This document shows positions 1 through 9,103 of a stretch of 64,000 bases of DNA, piece by piece. Location: NCBI RefSeq assembly GCF_013778455.1, contig NZ_JACEHE010000007.1, positions 1 through 64,000 of the forward strand, given 5' to 3'. The position numbers were made by a program, and so were the translations under genes. This stretch comes from Streptomyces himalayensis subsp. himalayensis (GTDB lineage: Bacteria; Actinomycetota; Actinomycetes; Streptomycetales; Streptomycetaceae). The stretch's first letter is position 1; every line of letters starts with the position of its first letter. The notes beneath the pieces were generated by a model. The model made no database searches, was not told the origin of the DNA, and saw nothing but the letters and a program-made list of their open reading frames with translations.

Positions 1-35
1 GCCCCTGTACCGGTTTACCGGTACAGGGGCTTTCT
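1..35. terminator. strong hairpin, probable transcription terminator
   Basis: A perfect 13-bp inverted repeat (1-13 with 18-30) encloses a TTTA loop and is followed by TTTCT. It probably ends transcription of a gene left of the window and isolates the cardiolipin synthase operon. Confidence 0.8.
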
Positions 36-158
36 GCATTTCCACGGGCCTCACGCACTTCTGCGTTCGGGCTGCTCGATACCCCTCTGCACAGCTGGAC
101 GGAGGGTGACGGTAAGGTCAGGAGGCATCGTAGGCACGTTCCCACAGGAGGCCCCCGG

Positions 159-767
159 GTGGAGGTCCAGGAGACCCGCGTCCAGACAGACCGGGTCCTC
201 ACCATCCCGAACATCCTCAGCATGGCGCGTCTCGCCGGCGTGCCCCTCTTCCTGTGGCTGATCCTCAGGCCGGAGTTCGGCGGGCCCAAGAGCGACGGCT
301 GGGCGTTGCTCGTACTGGCGCTCAGCGGTGTCAGTGACTATCTCGACGGCAAGCTCGCGCGACGCTGGAATCAGATCAGCAGTCTCGGTCGGCTACTCGA
401 CCCCGCGGCCGATCGTCTTTACATTCTGTCGACGCTGGTCGGTCTTACCTGGCGGGAGATTCTCCCGATCTGGTTGACCGCTGTACTTCTGGCGCGAGAG
501 CTGGTTCTGCTGGTGATGGTGGGCATCCTCAGGCGCCACGGCTATCCGCCGCCGCAGGTCAACTTCCTGGGGAAGGCGGCAACGTTCAACCTGATGTATG
601 CCTTCCCGCTACTTCTTCTCAGTGACGGAAGTAGCTGGATCTCCTCACTCGCTGCTATTTTCGGATGGGCGTTCGCAGGGTGGGGTACAACGCTCTACTG
701 GTGGGCAGGGATCCTCTATGTGGTTCAGGTCCGCCGACTAATCAGGGCGGACGCCGTAGCCGATTGA
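159..767 (+). CDS. clsA: CDP-alcohol phosphatidyltransferase, probable cardiolipin synthase
   Basis: Integral membrane enzyme of 202 aa that transfers a phosphatidyl group from CDP-diacylglycerol to an alcohol. The CDP-alcohol phosphatidyltransferase signature is complete: D60-x2-D63-G64-x2-A67-R68-x8-G77-x3-D81-x3-D85. These Asp residues bind the metal and the CDP moiety. Several hydrophobic segments surround it. The GTG start is preceded by AGGAGG at 145-150. Position next to the mannose-1-phosphate guanylyltransferase fusion matches the eukaryote-like cardiolipin synthase known from S. coelicolor; the mycobacterial counterpart is called PgsA2. Phosphatidylglycerophosphate synthase is the alternative and cannot be excluded from sequence alone. 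Confidence 0.88.
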   Translation: MEVQETRVQTDRVLTIPNILSMARLAGVPLFLWLILRPEFGGPKSDGWALLVLALSGVSDYLDGKLARRWNQISSLGRLLDPAADRLYILSTLVGLTWREILPIWLTAVLLARELVLLVMVGILRRHGYPPPQVNFLGKAATFNLMYAFPLLLLSDGSSWISSLAAIFGWAFAGWGTTLYWWAGILYVVQVRRLIRADAVAD

Positions 768-881
768 GCTCGCCTGCAAGGCGGCCGTAGAGGCTTGATG
801 GCCCGTACCTGACATATGCGGGCCAATACGGACGGGTGCAGTCGGCTAGACCGTCGTCTCTTCAAGGAGGACGCTTCCGAC

Positions 882-3377
882 ATGAAGGCCGTCGTGATGG
901 CCGGAGGCGAAGGCACACGCCTTCGCCCCATGACCTCGAGCATGCCCAAGCCGCTCCTGCCTGTGGCAAATCGCCCGATCATGGAGCATGTGCTTCGGCT
1001 GCTAAAGAAGCATGGGCTCACCGAGACCGTGGTTACGGTGCAGTTCTTGGCGTCGCTCGTCAAGAACTATTTTGGAGACGGTGAAGAGCTCGGCATGGAG
1101 CTCACCTATGCGAATGAGGAGAAGCCACTCGGTACAGCCGGGAGCGTGAAGAACGCCGAGGAAGCGCTGAAGGACGACGCGTTCCTTGTGATTTCCGGTG
1201 ATGCGCTGACCGACTTCGACCTCACCGAGCTCGTCAATTTCCACAAGGAAAAGGGAGCCCTCGTCACCGTATGCCTGACTCGCGTTCCGAACCCGCTGGA
1301 GTTCGGCATCACCATTCTCGACGAGAACGGCAAGGTCGAGCGCTTCCTCGAGAAGCCGACCTGGGGCCAGGTCTTCTCGGACACGGTGAACACGGGCATT
1401 TACGTCATGGAACCGGAGGTGTTCGACTACGTCGAGGCAGACGTACCGGTCGACTGGTCAGGCGATGTCTTCCCCCAGCTCATGAAGGAGGGGAAGCCGG
1501 TCTACGGCTATGTCGCGGAGGGGTACTGGGAGGACGTCGGCACGCACGAAAGCTACGTCAAGGCCCAGGCCGACGTGCTCGAGGGCAAGGTCGACGTCGA
1601 CATCGACGGCTTCGAGATCTCCCCCGGGGTATGGGTGGCCGAGGGCGCCGAAGTGCACCCCGACGCCGTGTTGCGTGGGCCGCTGTACATCGGCGATTAC
1701 GCCAAGGTCGAGGCCGGCGCGGAGATCCGCGAGCACACCGTCGTGGGCTCGAACGTCGTCGTGAAGAGCGGTGCTTTCCTGCACCGGGCCGTCGTCCACG
1801 ACAACGTCTACATCGGCCAGCACAGCAATCTACGGGGCTGTGTGATCGGCAAGAACACCGACATCATGCGTGCCGCGCGGATCGAGGACGGCGCTGTCAT
1901 CGGCGACGAGTGCCTCATCGGTGAGGAATCGATCGTGCAGGGCAATGTGCGGGTCTACCCGTTCAAGACCATCGAGGCCGGCGCGTTCGTCAACACCTCG
2001 GTGATCTGGGAGTCCCGCGGGCAGGCCCATCTGTTCGGGGCGCGGGGTGTCTCCGGCATCCTCAATGTGGAGATCACCCCTGAGCTCGCCGTGCGGCTCG
2101 CCGGAGCGTATGCGACGACCCTCAAGAAGGGCTCCACGGTCACGACCGCCCGCGACCACTCCCGAGGCGCCCGAGCGCTCAAGAGGGCGGTCATCTCCGC
2201 ACTGCAGGCCAGCGCCATCGAGGTACGGGACCTGGAGAACGTACCGCTGCCCGTGGCCCGGCAGCAGACGGCGCGGGGCAGTGCGGGCGGCATCATGATC
2301 AGGACCACGCCCGGTGTGCCGGACTCCGTCGACATCATGTTCTTCGACGAGCGGGGGGCCGACCTGTCGGCGGGGGGCCAGCGGAAGCTGGACAGGGTGT
2401 TCGCGCGCCAGGAGTACCGGCGTGCGTTCCCCGGGGAGATCGGGGACCTGCACTTCCCGTCGAGCGTCTTCGACTCGTACACGGGCTCGCTGCTCCGGAA
2501 TGTCGACACCACCGGGATCGCCGAATCAGGGCTGAAGGTCGTCGTCGACGCGTCGAACGGCAGCGCCGGTCTTGTTCTACCGAGCCTCCTCGGAAAGCTG
2601 GGCGTCGACTCGTTGACCATCAATCCCGGGCTCGACGAGTCCAGGCCGACCGAGTCCGCGGAGGCGCGGAGGTCCGGGATGGTCCGCCTCGGGGAGATCG
2701 TCGCCTCGGCGCGTGCCGCCTTCGGCGTGCGGTTCGACCCGGTGGGTGAGCGGCTGTCGCTCGTCGACGAGAAGGGCCGGATCGTCGAGGACGACCGGGC
2801 GCTGCTCGTCATGCTGGATCTGGTCGCGGCGGAACGGCGGAGTGGGCGCGTCGCGCTTCCGGTGACGACCACGCGGATCGCGGAGCAGGTGGCGGCGTAC
2901 CACGGAACGCAGGTCGCCTGGACCACGACGTCGCCGGACGATCTGACCCGCGTCGGGGCCGAGGACGGCACGATCTTCGGCGGTGACGGACGCGGCGGCT
3001 TCATCGTGCCGGAGTTCAGCAGTGTCTTCGACGGCACGGCCGCGTTCGTACGGCTGATCGGGCTCGTGGCACGTACGCAGCTCACACTGAGCCAGATCGA
3101 CGCGCGGATTCCGCGCGCCCACGTGCTGCGACGCGACCTGGCCACTCCGTGGGCCGTCAAGGGCCTGGTCATGCGGCGCGTGGTGGAGGAGGCCGGTGAC
3201 CGGTCCGTGGACACGACCGACGGTGTACGCGTCGTCGAACCGGACGGCCGCTGGGTGATGGTGCTTCCCGACCCCGCCGAGGCCGTCACGCACCTGTGGG
3301 CGGAAGGGCCCGACGACGCGTCCGCGCAGGCGCTTCTCGACGAGTGGTCGGCCGTCGTGGACAGCGCCGGCCGCTGA
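882..3377 (+). CDS. mannose-1-phosphate guanylyltransferase fused to a phosphomannomutase-like domain
   Basis: Protein of 831 aa. Residues 1-240 form a nucleotidyltransferase domain with the signature GGEGTRLRP (8-16). Residues about 250-370 are left-handed beta-helix hexapeptide repeats, and about 380-831 are an alpha-D-phosphohexomutase fold. The N-terminal half should make GDP-mannose (or another NDP-sugar) for cell-wall glycans. The mutase half looks degenerate. The usual phosphoserine loop TASHNP is replaced by RTTPGVPD near residue 473, and the metal loop DGDGDR reads GGDGRGG near 699. The start is fixed by AAGGAGG at 864-870. It lies 114 bp downstream of the synthase, probably in the same transcription unit. 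Confidence 0.87.
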   Translation: MKAVVMAGGEGTRLRPMTSSMPKPLLPVANRPIMEHVLRLLKKHGLTETVVTVQFLASLVKNYFGDGEELGMELTYANEEKPLGTAGSVKNAEEALKDDAFLVISGDALTDFDLTELVNFHKEKGALVTVCLTRVPNPLEFGITILDENGKVERFLEKPTWGQVFSDTVNTGIYVMEPEVFDYVEADVPVDWSGDVFPQLMKEGKPVYGYVAEGYWEDVGTHESYVKAQADVLEGKVDVDIDGFEISPGVWVAEGAEVHPDAVLRGPLYIGDYAKVEAGAEIREHTVVGSNVVVKSGAFLHRAVVHDNVYIGQHSNLRGCVIGKNTDIMRAARIEDGAVIGDECLIGEESIVQGNVRVYPFKTIEAGAFVNTSVIWESRGQAHLFGARGVSGILNVEITPELAVRLAGAYATTLKKGSTVTTARDHSRGARALKRAVISALQASAIEVRDLENVPLPVARQQTARGSAGGIMIRTTPGVPDSVDIMFFDERGADLSAGGQRKLDRVFARQEYRRAFPGEIGDLHFPSSVFDSYTGSLLRNVDTTGIAESGLKVVVDASNGSAGLVLPSLLGKLGVDSLTINPGLDESRPTESAEARRSGMVRLGEIVASARAAFGVRFDPVGERLSLVDEKGRIVEDDRALLVMLDLVAAERRSGRVALPVTTTRIAEQVAAYHGTQVAWTTTSPDDLTRVGAEDGTIFGGDGRGGFIVPEFSSVFDGTAAFVRLIGLVARTQLTLSQIDARIPRAHVLRRDLATPWAVKGLVMRRVVEEAGDRSVDTTDGVRVVEPDGRWVMVLPDPAEAVTHLWAEGPDDASAQALLDEWSAVVDSAGR

Positions 3378-3473
3378 CCGACGCATGTGCCGGACAGCTC
3401 TCTGCGGAGTGCTGTCCGGCACACCGGTGGGCCCGTTCGGAGGTAGCGGCGCCGACGTGCGACGATGTGCGGC

Positions 3474-4367
3474 ATGCCGCAGCAGCCCCCCATTCGGAGC
3501 ACACCCGCGCGCCCCTCGCGTCCGGACGCCTCCATGTCGCTGCTCACCAACGTCATGGACCACAGCCTCGACGACGGCTACGCCGAGGCGGCGGCCCGGA
3601 AGAACGCGACGGGTGACAGCCACATGCCGCGCACCTTGCGGGCAAGACTCGGACTCGCTCTGGGGCTGGTTCTCGCCGCGCTCGTGGTGACCGTGGGTGC
3701 GGCACAGGCCAGGGTGGCGGCTCCGGCCGCGGCGAAGGAGCGCGAGGAGCTCATCGACCGTATCGAGCAGGAGACGGCTGCGGCCGACAAGCTCGAGAGC
3801 ACCGTCGACACGCTCCGCGACGACGTGAGCCGACGGCAGAGGGAAGCGCTGCGGACGCAGGGTGGCGACAAGGGCGAACTGGTCGGGCTCCTCTCGGGGG
3901 CGACCGCGGTGCACGGCCCCGGCGTGCAGCTGGTGGTCGACGACGCCAAGGAGGCAGACACATCGGCAGGGGGCGGGCCGCGCCAGACCTCGGGCTTCTC
4001 CGACACCGGACGGGTACGCGACCGGGACATGCAGCGGGTCGTCAACGGCCTGTGGCAGTCGGGCGCGGAGGCCGTCGCGATCAACGGGCAGCGGCTCACG
4101 GCGCTGTCCGCGATCCGGGCCGCGGGTGACGCGATCCTGGTCGACAACAAGCCGCTGGCGCCGCCGTACACGCTGCTCGTGGTCGGGGACGGCAGAAAGT
4201 TGAGCACCCGGTTCCAGAACAGCGCCGACGGTCAGTATCTGCACGCCCTGCAGGAGAACTTCGGGATCCGGACCAGTATCTCCGTCGAGGACGACGTCCG
4301 GCTGCCCGCCGCACCGAGTGTGATCGTAAGAACAGCAGAGCCGAAGGCAGGGAAGGGCACATCGTGA
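3474..4367 (+). CDS. DUF881 family membrane protein
   Basis: About 297 aa. A disordered N-terminus is followed by one transmembrane segment (LGLALGLVLAALVVTV), a coiled coil rich in E, R and D, and the DUF881 domain up to the C-terminus. Family members sit in the membrane with the domain outside; function is unknown, but they cluster with cell-envelope and division genes. No Shine-Dalgarno fits. ATG 3474 follows a possible -10 box (GACGAT, 3461-3466) by 7 nt, suggesting a leaderless mRNA; ATG 3465 and ATG 3534 are alternatives. The stop codon overlaps the GTG of the next gene (GTGA, 4364-4367). Confidence 0.85.
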   Translation: MPQQPPIRSTPARPSRPDASMSLLTNVMDHSLDDGYAEAAARKNATGDSHMPRTLRARLGLALGLVLAALVVTVGAAQARVAAPAAAKEREELIDRIEQETAAADKLESTVDTLRDDVSRRQREALRTQGGDKGELVGLLSGATAVHGPGVQLVVDDAKEADTSAGGGPRQTSGFSDTGRVRDRDMQRVVNGLWQSGAEAVAINGQRLTALSAIRAAGDAILVDNKPLAPPYTLLVVGDGRKLSTRFQNSADGQYLHALQENFGIRTSISVEDDVRLPAAPSVIVRTAEPKAGKGTS

Positions 4368-4696
4368 TCGCCGTACTGGGCCTCGTCGTGGGAGTCGTGG
4401 TCGGACTGTTGGTCCGCCCCGAGGTTCCGGCGGTGGTCGAGCCGTATCTGCCGATCGCCGTGGTCGCGGCGCTCGACGCCGTGTTCGGAGGCCTGCGGGC
4501 GATGCTCGACGGGATCTTCGACGACAAGGTCTTCGTGGTGTCGTTCCTGTCGAACGTCGTGGTCGCCGCGCTGATCGTGTTCCTCGGCGACAAGTTGGGC
4601 GTCGGCTCGCAGCTCTCCACCGGCGTCGTGGTGGTCCTCGGCATCCGTATCTTCTCCAACGCTGCCGCGATCCGCCGGCACGTCTTCCGGGCGTGA
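4364..4696 (+). CDS. sbp: small basic protein family (DUF1290)
   Basis: Membrane protein of 110 aa with three hydrophobic segments and the family-typical pattern GLVVGVVVGLLVRPEVP, then ALDAVFGGLRA. It matches the small basic protein family, found next to DUF881 and division genes in Gram-positive bacteria; biochemical role unknown. It is coupled at both ends by four-base GTGA overlaps (4364-4367 upstream, 4693-4696 downstream). This suggests the two DUF881 proteins and Sbp are made in fixed ratio and may form one membrane complex (inference). Confidence 0.9.
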   Translation: MIAVLGLVVGVVVGLLVRPEVPAVVEPYLPIAVVAALDAVFGGLRAMLDGIFDDKVFVVSFLSNVVVAALIVFLGDKLGVGSQLSTGVVVVLGIRIFSNAAAIRRHVFRA

Positions 4697-5712
4697 GGCC
4701 GATGAGCGCGGACAAGACGCCGGAGAGCCAGCTGCGCAAGGAAGTTGGCGATGAGGCTGTGGAGGCCTCTGAGGCTAGGGAGGCAGGTGAGACGGCCTCC
4801 GGCGGTGCGGACGGCCACCGGAGCAGTGCGGACGCCCAGAAGAACTCCGTCGCCCCAGAAAAGTCTCTGGTCGCACAAGCACCCCAGAACCCTGAGGCCA
4901 CACAGGCACCCCAAAACCCCCAAGTCTCTACGGGTCGCTCGGCTCGACCCGAGGAGGCATCCGCAGAGGACGACACGCCGGAGCCGTCGCCGACCGGTCG
5001 GCAGAGGCTGGCGCAGAGCCTGTGGCCACCGCGCGTAAGCCGTGCCCAACTCATCGTGGCCCTGCTGCTGTTCGTGCTCGGTCTCGGACTGGCCATCCAG
5101 GTCCGCTCCAACAGCGACAACAGCGCGCTGCGCGGAGCACGCCAGGAAGATCTCGTACGCATCCTCGATGAACTCGACGACCGTACGCAGCGTCTTGAGG
5201 AGGAGAAGCAGCGCCTCGAGGACCAGCGCACCGAACTGGAGACCAGCTCGGACCAGGCCGAGGAGGCCCGCAAACAGACCGTCGAGAAGGAACGGCAACT
5301 CGGCATTCTGGCGGGCACGGTGGCGGCGCAGGGCCCCGGCATCACGCTGACCATCGGCGACGAGAAGGGGACGGTCGAGGCCGACATGCTGCTCGACGCC
5401 ATCCAGGAACTGCGCGCGGCCGGGGCCGAGGCCATCCAGATCAACGATGTCCGGGTGGTCGCCGGCACCTATCTCGCCGATGCGGACGGCGGTGGTGTGA
5501 GCGTCGACGGGAACAAGATCAGCCAGCCCTATCGTTTCAAGGTCATCGGCAAGCCGCAGGACCTCGAGCCGGCGCTCAACATCCCCGGAGGCGTGGTGCA
5601 GACGCTGGAGAAAGAGCAGGCCACCGCGACGGTGGCGCGCGCCGGGAAGATCGTCGTGGACGCCTTGCGACCCGCGAAGCAGCCTGACTACGCTCGGTCG
5701 TCCTCCCGGTGA
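4693..5712 (+). CDS. DUF881 family membrane protein, second copy
   Basis: Protein of 339 aa. The N-terminal 110 residues are a Glu/Ala/Pro-rich, probably disordered cytoplasmic tail containing two copies of an APQNP motif. A single transmembrane helix (QLIVALLLFVLGLGLAI) follows, then a long coiled coil rich in E, R and Q, then the DUF881 domain. It is a paralogue of the gene at 3474 with a much longer tail. GTG 4693 overlaps the sbp stop, so translation is probably coupled; ATG 4702 is an alternative start. In mycobacteria the gene after this one is gcvH, which is not found here. Confidence 0.87.
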   Translation: MRPMSADKTPESQLRKEVGDEAVEASEAREAGETASGGADGHRSSADAQKNSVAPEKSLVAQAPQNPEATQAPQNPQVSTGRSARPEEASAEDDTPEPSPTGRQRLAQSLWPPRVSRAQLIVALLLFVLGLGLAIQVRSNSDNSALRGARQEDLVRILDELDDRTQRLEEEKQRLEDQRTELETSSDQAEEARKQTVEKERQLGILAGTVAAQGPGITLTIGDEKGTVEADMLLDAIQELRAAGAEAIQINDVRVVAGTYLADADGGGVSVDGNKISQPYRFKVIGKPQDLEPALNIPGGVVQTLEKEQATATVARAGKIVVDALRPAKQPDYARSSSR

Positions 5713-5902
5713 ATCCAAGGTGCATGGGGGGTGCCGCGGCAGGGCAGGAGGTTGCGGGGGGTCGGCGCACCGGATGGGTGGTGCGTGGTGGAAACTGTCT
5801 GGTGGATACGGACGTTGTGAGGATGTCCGGGTCAGCCGGTGTGTGCAGTCAGCGTTCGTCCTGCCCCACGGGCGGGTCTGTTTCGTTCAAGGGGAATCGC
5901 CC

Positions 5903-6745
5903 GTGAAGTTGTTTGCGAAGTTGTTCGGCAAGAGCGCGCGCGAGGAGGGTGGCAGTGCCACCGCCCGGCATCGCGCACCGAGCCATGGGGAAGTTCCGGA
6001 GCAGGGCGCCGAGCGTCCGCTGTTCCGCGACCAGGTCGCTGGTCCGGGTGGTGACATTTCGGGCGATCAGGGCGCGTCTTCTGTTGACCCTGGTGCATCG
6101 GGCCGCATAGGTTTCGGGGAACCGTCAACCTCGAGTACGGGTGGAGGGTTCACCCCCGGCCCGTACGCACCCCATGCCCCTGCGGGCCAGCCGCGGCAGG
6201 AGGATCCGTCCATGTCGGCCTTGGTATGTACGAGGTGCGGGAACCGGAACGCCGAGGCAAGCCGATTCTGCTCGAACTGCGGCGCCCCGCTGCGGGCCGG
6301 TGCGGGCGAGCGTCCGTCCGAGACGACTTCGACGATTTCCATCTCCGGTATCGAGGCCTATGACGCGGAGATCACCGGCCAGACTCCGTCGCCGGCCCTG
6401 TCTCCCGAGGCACAGGCGGCGGTCGACGCGCTTCCGCTCGGATCGGCGCTGCTGGTCGTCCGGCGGGGACCGAACTCGGGCAGCCGCTTCTTGCTGGACG
6501 GTGATCTCACGACGGCCGGCCGGCACCCGCAGAGCGACATCTTCCTGGACGACGTGACCGTGTCGCGCCGCCATGTGGAGTTCCGCCGTGGAGCGGACGG
6601 CTCGTTCACGGTCGCCGACGTGGGCAGCCTCAACGGCACGTACGTCAACCGGGAGCGGATCGACTCGGTCGTCCTGTCGAACGGCGACGAGGTCCAGATC
6701 GGCAAGTACCGGCTGGTCTTCTACGCGAGCCAGCGGGGCATCTGA
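5903..6745 (+). CDS. FHA-domain protein with zinc ribbon, GarA/OdhI-like
   Basis: Protein of 280 aa. Residues 1-103 are low-complexity. A C-x2-C-x11-C-x2-C zinc ribbon (CTRCG...CSNCG) follows at about 109-130. E140-T141-T142-S143 reproduces the phospho-acceptor motif of mycobacterial GarA and corynebacterial OdhI. An FHA domain (about 178-270: GRHPQSDIFLDD, SRRHVEF, GSLNGTYVN) binds phosphothreonine. In those relatives PknB/PknG phosphorylation makes FHA bind its own N-terminus and releases 2-oxoglutarate dehydrogenase and glutamate dehydrogenase. GTG 5903 follows AAGGGG. ATG 6212 has a better AGGAGG at 6198-6203 and would give a 177-aa form close to GarA length, so two starts are possible. 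Confidence 0.9.
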   Translation: MKLFAKLFGKSAREEGGSATARHRAPSHGEVPEQGAERPLFRDQVAGPGGDISGDQGASSVDPGASGRIGFGEPSTSSTGGGFTPGPYAPHAPAGQPRQEDPSMSALVCTRCGNRNAEASRFCSNCGAPLRAGAGERPSETTSTISISGIEAYDAEITGQTPSPALSPEAQAAVDALPLGSALLVVRRGPNSGSRFLLDGDLTTAGRHPQSDIFLDDVTVSRRHVEFRRGADGSFTVADVGSLNGTYVNRERIDSVVLSNGDEVQIGKYRLVFYASQRGI

Positions 6746-6761
6746 CCTGTCAGGAAGGTCC

Positions 6762-7505
6762 ATGCTGCAAACACCGAGCGGCGGTGCCGGGAGTGGCACC
6801 GCCGCAGCGGAAAGTCGGCTGATGAGCATCGGCACCGTGCTGAACGCGCTGCGCGAGGAGTTCCCGGAAGTCACGATCTCCAAGATCCGCTTTCTGGAGT
6901 CGGAAGGCCTCATCGAGCCGCAGCGGACCCCGTCGGGCTACCGGAAGTTCAGCCCCGAGGACGTCGAGCGGCTCGGTCACGTACTGCGGATGCAGCGGGA
7001 CCACTATCTGCCGCTGCGGGTGATCCGTGAGCATCTGGACGTCCTGGAGCGCGGTGAGCCGCTGCAGCTGCCCTCTGTGGGCAGGCCGTGTGTGGGCGGT
7101 GACGACGAGCTCCAGGCGGGGGTGCAGGGACCGACTGCCGCCCGCGTGGGCCGGGCTGAGCTCCTGGCGGCGGCCGAGATCGACGAGGAGCAGCTGGCGG
7201 AGTGGGAGTCCTACGGCCTCATCGCTCCGCTGCCCGACGGTGGATACGACGCCGAGGCGGTTACGGTCGCGTCTCTCATGGTGGAACTCGGCCGTTTCGG
7301 GATCGAGCCGCGCCATCTGCGGGCGATGAAGGCCGCCGCGGACCGGGACGCGGGCCTTGTCGACCAGGTCGTGGCTCCGTTGCGGCGACACCGTAATCCG
7401 CAGACCAGGGCCCATGCGGAGGCGCGTGCGAAGGAGCTTGCGGGGCTGACGGTAAGGCTCCATGCGGCGCTCGTGCAGACCGCGCTGGGTGTGCGCCTCC
7501 ACTGA
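6762..7505 (+). CDS. MerR-family regulator, FtsR-like
   Basis: Protein of 247 aa with a MerR winged helix near the N-terminus (SIGTVLNALREEFPEVTISK, then RFLESEGLIEPQRTPSGYR). A second HTH-like or effector region follows (EIDEEQLAEWESYGLIAPLP). It lies directly after the FHA gene, as the FtsR regulator of ftsZ does in corynebacteria and its homologue does in mycobacteria, so a role in division control is inferred. No metal-binding Cys cluster is present. The start is supported by AGGAAGG at 6752-6758; the gap to the FHA gene is only 16 bp, indicating co-transcription. Confidence 0.87.
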   Translation: MLQTPSGGAGSGTAAAESRLMSIGTVLNALREEFPEVTISKIRFLESEGLIEPQRTPSGYRKFSPEDVERLGHVLRMQRDHYLPLRVIREHLDVLERGEPLQLPSVGRPCVGGDDELQAGVQGPTAARVGRAELLAAAEIDEEQLAEWESYGLIAPLPDGGYDAEAVTVASLMVELGRFGIEPRHLRAMKAAADRDAGLVDQVVAPLRRHRNPQTRAHAEARAKELAGLTVRLHAALVQTALGVRLH

Positions 7506-7580
7506 TTTCGTACATGGTCGAACGGTGCACGTGGAGTGCTCGACTACCCAAAGGTGCCGGGCACGGCCTAGGGTTGCTGT

Positions 7581-8054
7581 GTGAACGAGCTCGACGTCGT
7601 AGGTGTCCGGGTCGAAATGCCCTCCAACCAACCGATCGTGCTGCTGCGTGAAGTGGGAGGCGATCGTTACCTCCCCATCTGGATCGGGCCCGGGGAGGCG
7701 ACGGCGATCGCCTTCGCCCAGCAGGGCATGGCGCCCGCGCGACCGCTGACCCACGACCTGTTCAAGGACGTGCTCGACGCGGTCGGCCAGGAACTCAGCG
7801 AAGTGCGCATCACGGACCTGCGCGAGGGCGTCTTCTACGCGGAGCTGGTGTTCGCGAGCGGAGTCGAGGTCAGTGCCCGGCCCTCCGACGCGATAGCGCT
7901 GGCGCTGCGCACGGGGACGCCGATCTACGGCAGCGACGGGGTGCTGGACGACGCCGGGATCGCGATCCCGGACGAGCAGGAGGACGAGGTGGAGAAGTTC
8001 CGCGAGTTCCTCGACCAGATCTCGCCCGAGGACTTCGGCACCAACAGCCAGTGA
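7581..8054 (+). CDS. bifunctional nuclease family protein (DUF151)
   Basis: Protein of 157 aa spanning the whole BFN/DUF151 domain (MNELDVVGVRVEMPSNQPIV, then ARPSDAIALALRTGTPIY). Plant members have been reported to have DNase and RNase activity; the bacterial role is unknown. The GTG start is preceded by TAGGGT at 7569-7574, six nt upstream, so the mRNA may be leaderless with its own promoter. The C-terminus is acidic. The position between two MerR genes is conserved in actinobacteria. Confidence 0.88.
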   Translation: MNELDVVGVRVEMPSNQPIVLLREVGGDRYLPIWIGPGEATAIAFAQQGMAPARPLTHDLFKDVLDAVGQELSEVRITDLREGVFYAELVFASGVEVSARPSDAIALALRTGTPIYGSDGVLDDAGIAIPDEQEDEVEKFREFLDQISPEDFGTNSQ

Positions 8055-8209
8055 AGCGGATGAGGGCACTTGCCCGCCGGAGCCGCAGCCGTTCGGGCCC
8101 TGCTCAGAGCCGCAGTTGGAGAGGCCACGGCCGGTGGGTGGTCGGCGGCCGCTGTCCGTGCATTCGGCTAGCCTTTCCCCACGGTGAGGTACGGGAAACC
8201 ACTCGTAGG

Positions 8210-8235
8210 GTGATTATCACTCGGCGTGCCGAGTG
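8210..8235. promoter_or_regulatory. two overlapping palindromes, possible operator
   Basis: GTGATTATCAC (8210-8220, odd-centred perfect palindrome) overlaps CACTCGGC-gt-GCCGAGTG (8218-8235, 8-bp arms). Both lie 10-35 bp upstream of the -35 box of the second MerR gene, a usual place for an operator or activator site. The cognate protein is unknown. Confidence 0.5.
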
Positions 8236-8244
8236 TGGCGATCG

Positions 8245-8273
8245 TTGACGCACCCCTGGTGACTGCCTACCGT
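8245..8273 (+). promoter_or_regulatory. consensus vegetative promoter
   Basis: TTGACG (8245-8250), a 17-bp spacer and TACCGT (8268-8273) match the HrdB-type promoter of streptomycetes. It would start transcription about 25 nt before the GTG at 8304. Confidence 0.7.
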
Positions 8274-8303
8274 CGAGAAGGCAGGTCAAGGACGGAGGTC
8301 GGC

Positions 8304-8933
8304 GTGAAAAGCAGCGGCGACGGTACGACTGGGGGTGGCCCCGGACGGGGTCCGGCGGAGGCGTACCCGCTCCACGGCAGCGCGGCCCACCACACTCCGC
8401 AACGGCGTGAAGCGGCGCTGGGTAACGGCGGCGCAGCAGTCGAACAAATTGGCTATCGCGGTCCAACGGCCTGTGCGGCGGCCGGCATCACCTATCGGCA
8501 GCTCGACTACTGGGCGCGCACGGGCCTCGTCGAGCCGAGTGTGCGACCGGCGTACGGCTCGGGCAGCCAGCGCCTCTACAGCTTCCGGGACGTCGTCGTC
8601 CTGAAGATCGTCAAGCGGTTCCTCGACACGGGTGTGTCCCTGCAGAACATCCGCACCGCGGTGCAGCATCTGCGGGAGCGCGGCTTCCGGGATCTGGAGC
8701 GCATGACGCTGATGAGTGACGGTGCGACGGTCTACGAATGCTCGTCGCCCGACGAGGTCCACGATCTGCTGCAGGGCGGGCAGGGCATCTTCGGCATCGC
8801 CGTGGGCGTGGTCTGGCGGGACGTCGAGAGTGCCCTGTCGCAGCTGCACGGGGAGCGCATCGACACCGGGGAGACGCTGGTCGGACACCACCCCGCCGAT
8901 GAGCTGGCGAGGCGTCGCAACCGCGCTGTATGA
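8304..8933 (+). CDS. MerR-family transcriptional regulator
   Basis: Protein of 209 aa. A Gly/Ala-rich N-terminal 50 residues precede a MerR DNA-binding domain (GYRGPTACAAAGITYRQLDY, WARTGLVEPS, RLYSFRDVVVLKIVKRFLD). The C-terminal half has no recognisable metal or drug-binding motif. It corresponds in position to the second MerR gene of the mycobacterial garA cluster. GTG 8304 has GGAGG at 8294-8298. Paired upstream palindromes make autoregulation plausible. Confidence 0.87.
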   Translation: MKSSGDGTTGGGPGRGPAEAYPLHGSAAHHTPQRREAALGNGGAAVEQIGYRGPTACAAAGITYRQLDYWARTGLVEPSVRPAYGSGSQRLYSFRDVVVLKIVKRFLDTGVSLQNIRTAVQHLRERGFRDLERMTLMSDGATVYECSSPDEVHDLLQGGQGIFGIAVGVVWRDVESALSQLHGERIDTGETLVGHHPADELARRRNRAV

Positions 8934-8984
8934 GCGCACGGCCGCAGCGGTCAGGGTCCATGCGGGGTCGTTTTGTCCAGGCGA

Positions 8985-9048
8985 GGCCGGCTCAACGCGC
9001 TCGCGGCGGTCAGTGGCGGGGGCCGGCTCAACGCGCTCGCGGCGGTCA
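8985..9048. repeat. 36-bp tandem repeat, two copies
   Basis: An identical 28-bp core recurs at 8985-9012 and 9021-9048 (period 36 bp) in the short gap between the MerR gene and dinB. No coding role is evident. Confidence 0.8.
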
Positions 9049-9103
9049 CCCGCGGCCGCGGCATCATCGGGCATTGTCAGTGGCGTGAGGCAGCATCGGT
9101 GGT

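Noticed and set aside
2577-5468. very long open frame on the minus strand opposite the DUF881 genes
   Set aside because: It is the usual antisense shadow of high-GC coding DNA; the plus-strand genes have family matches and clear codon bias.
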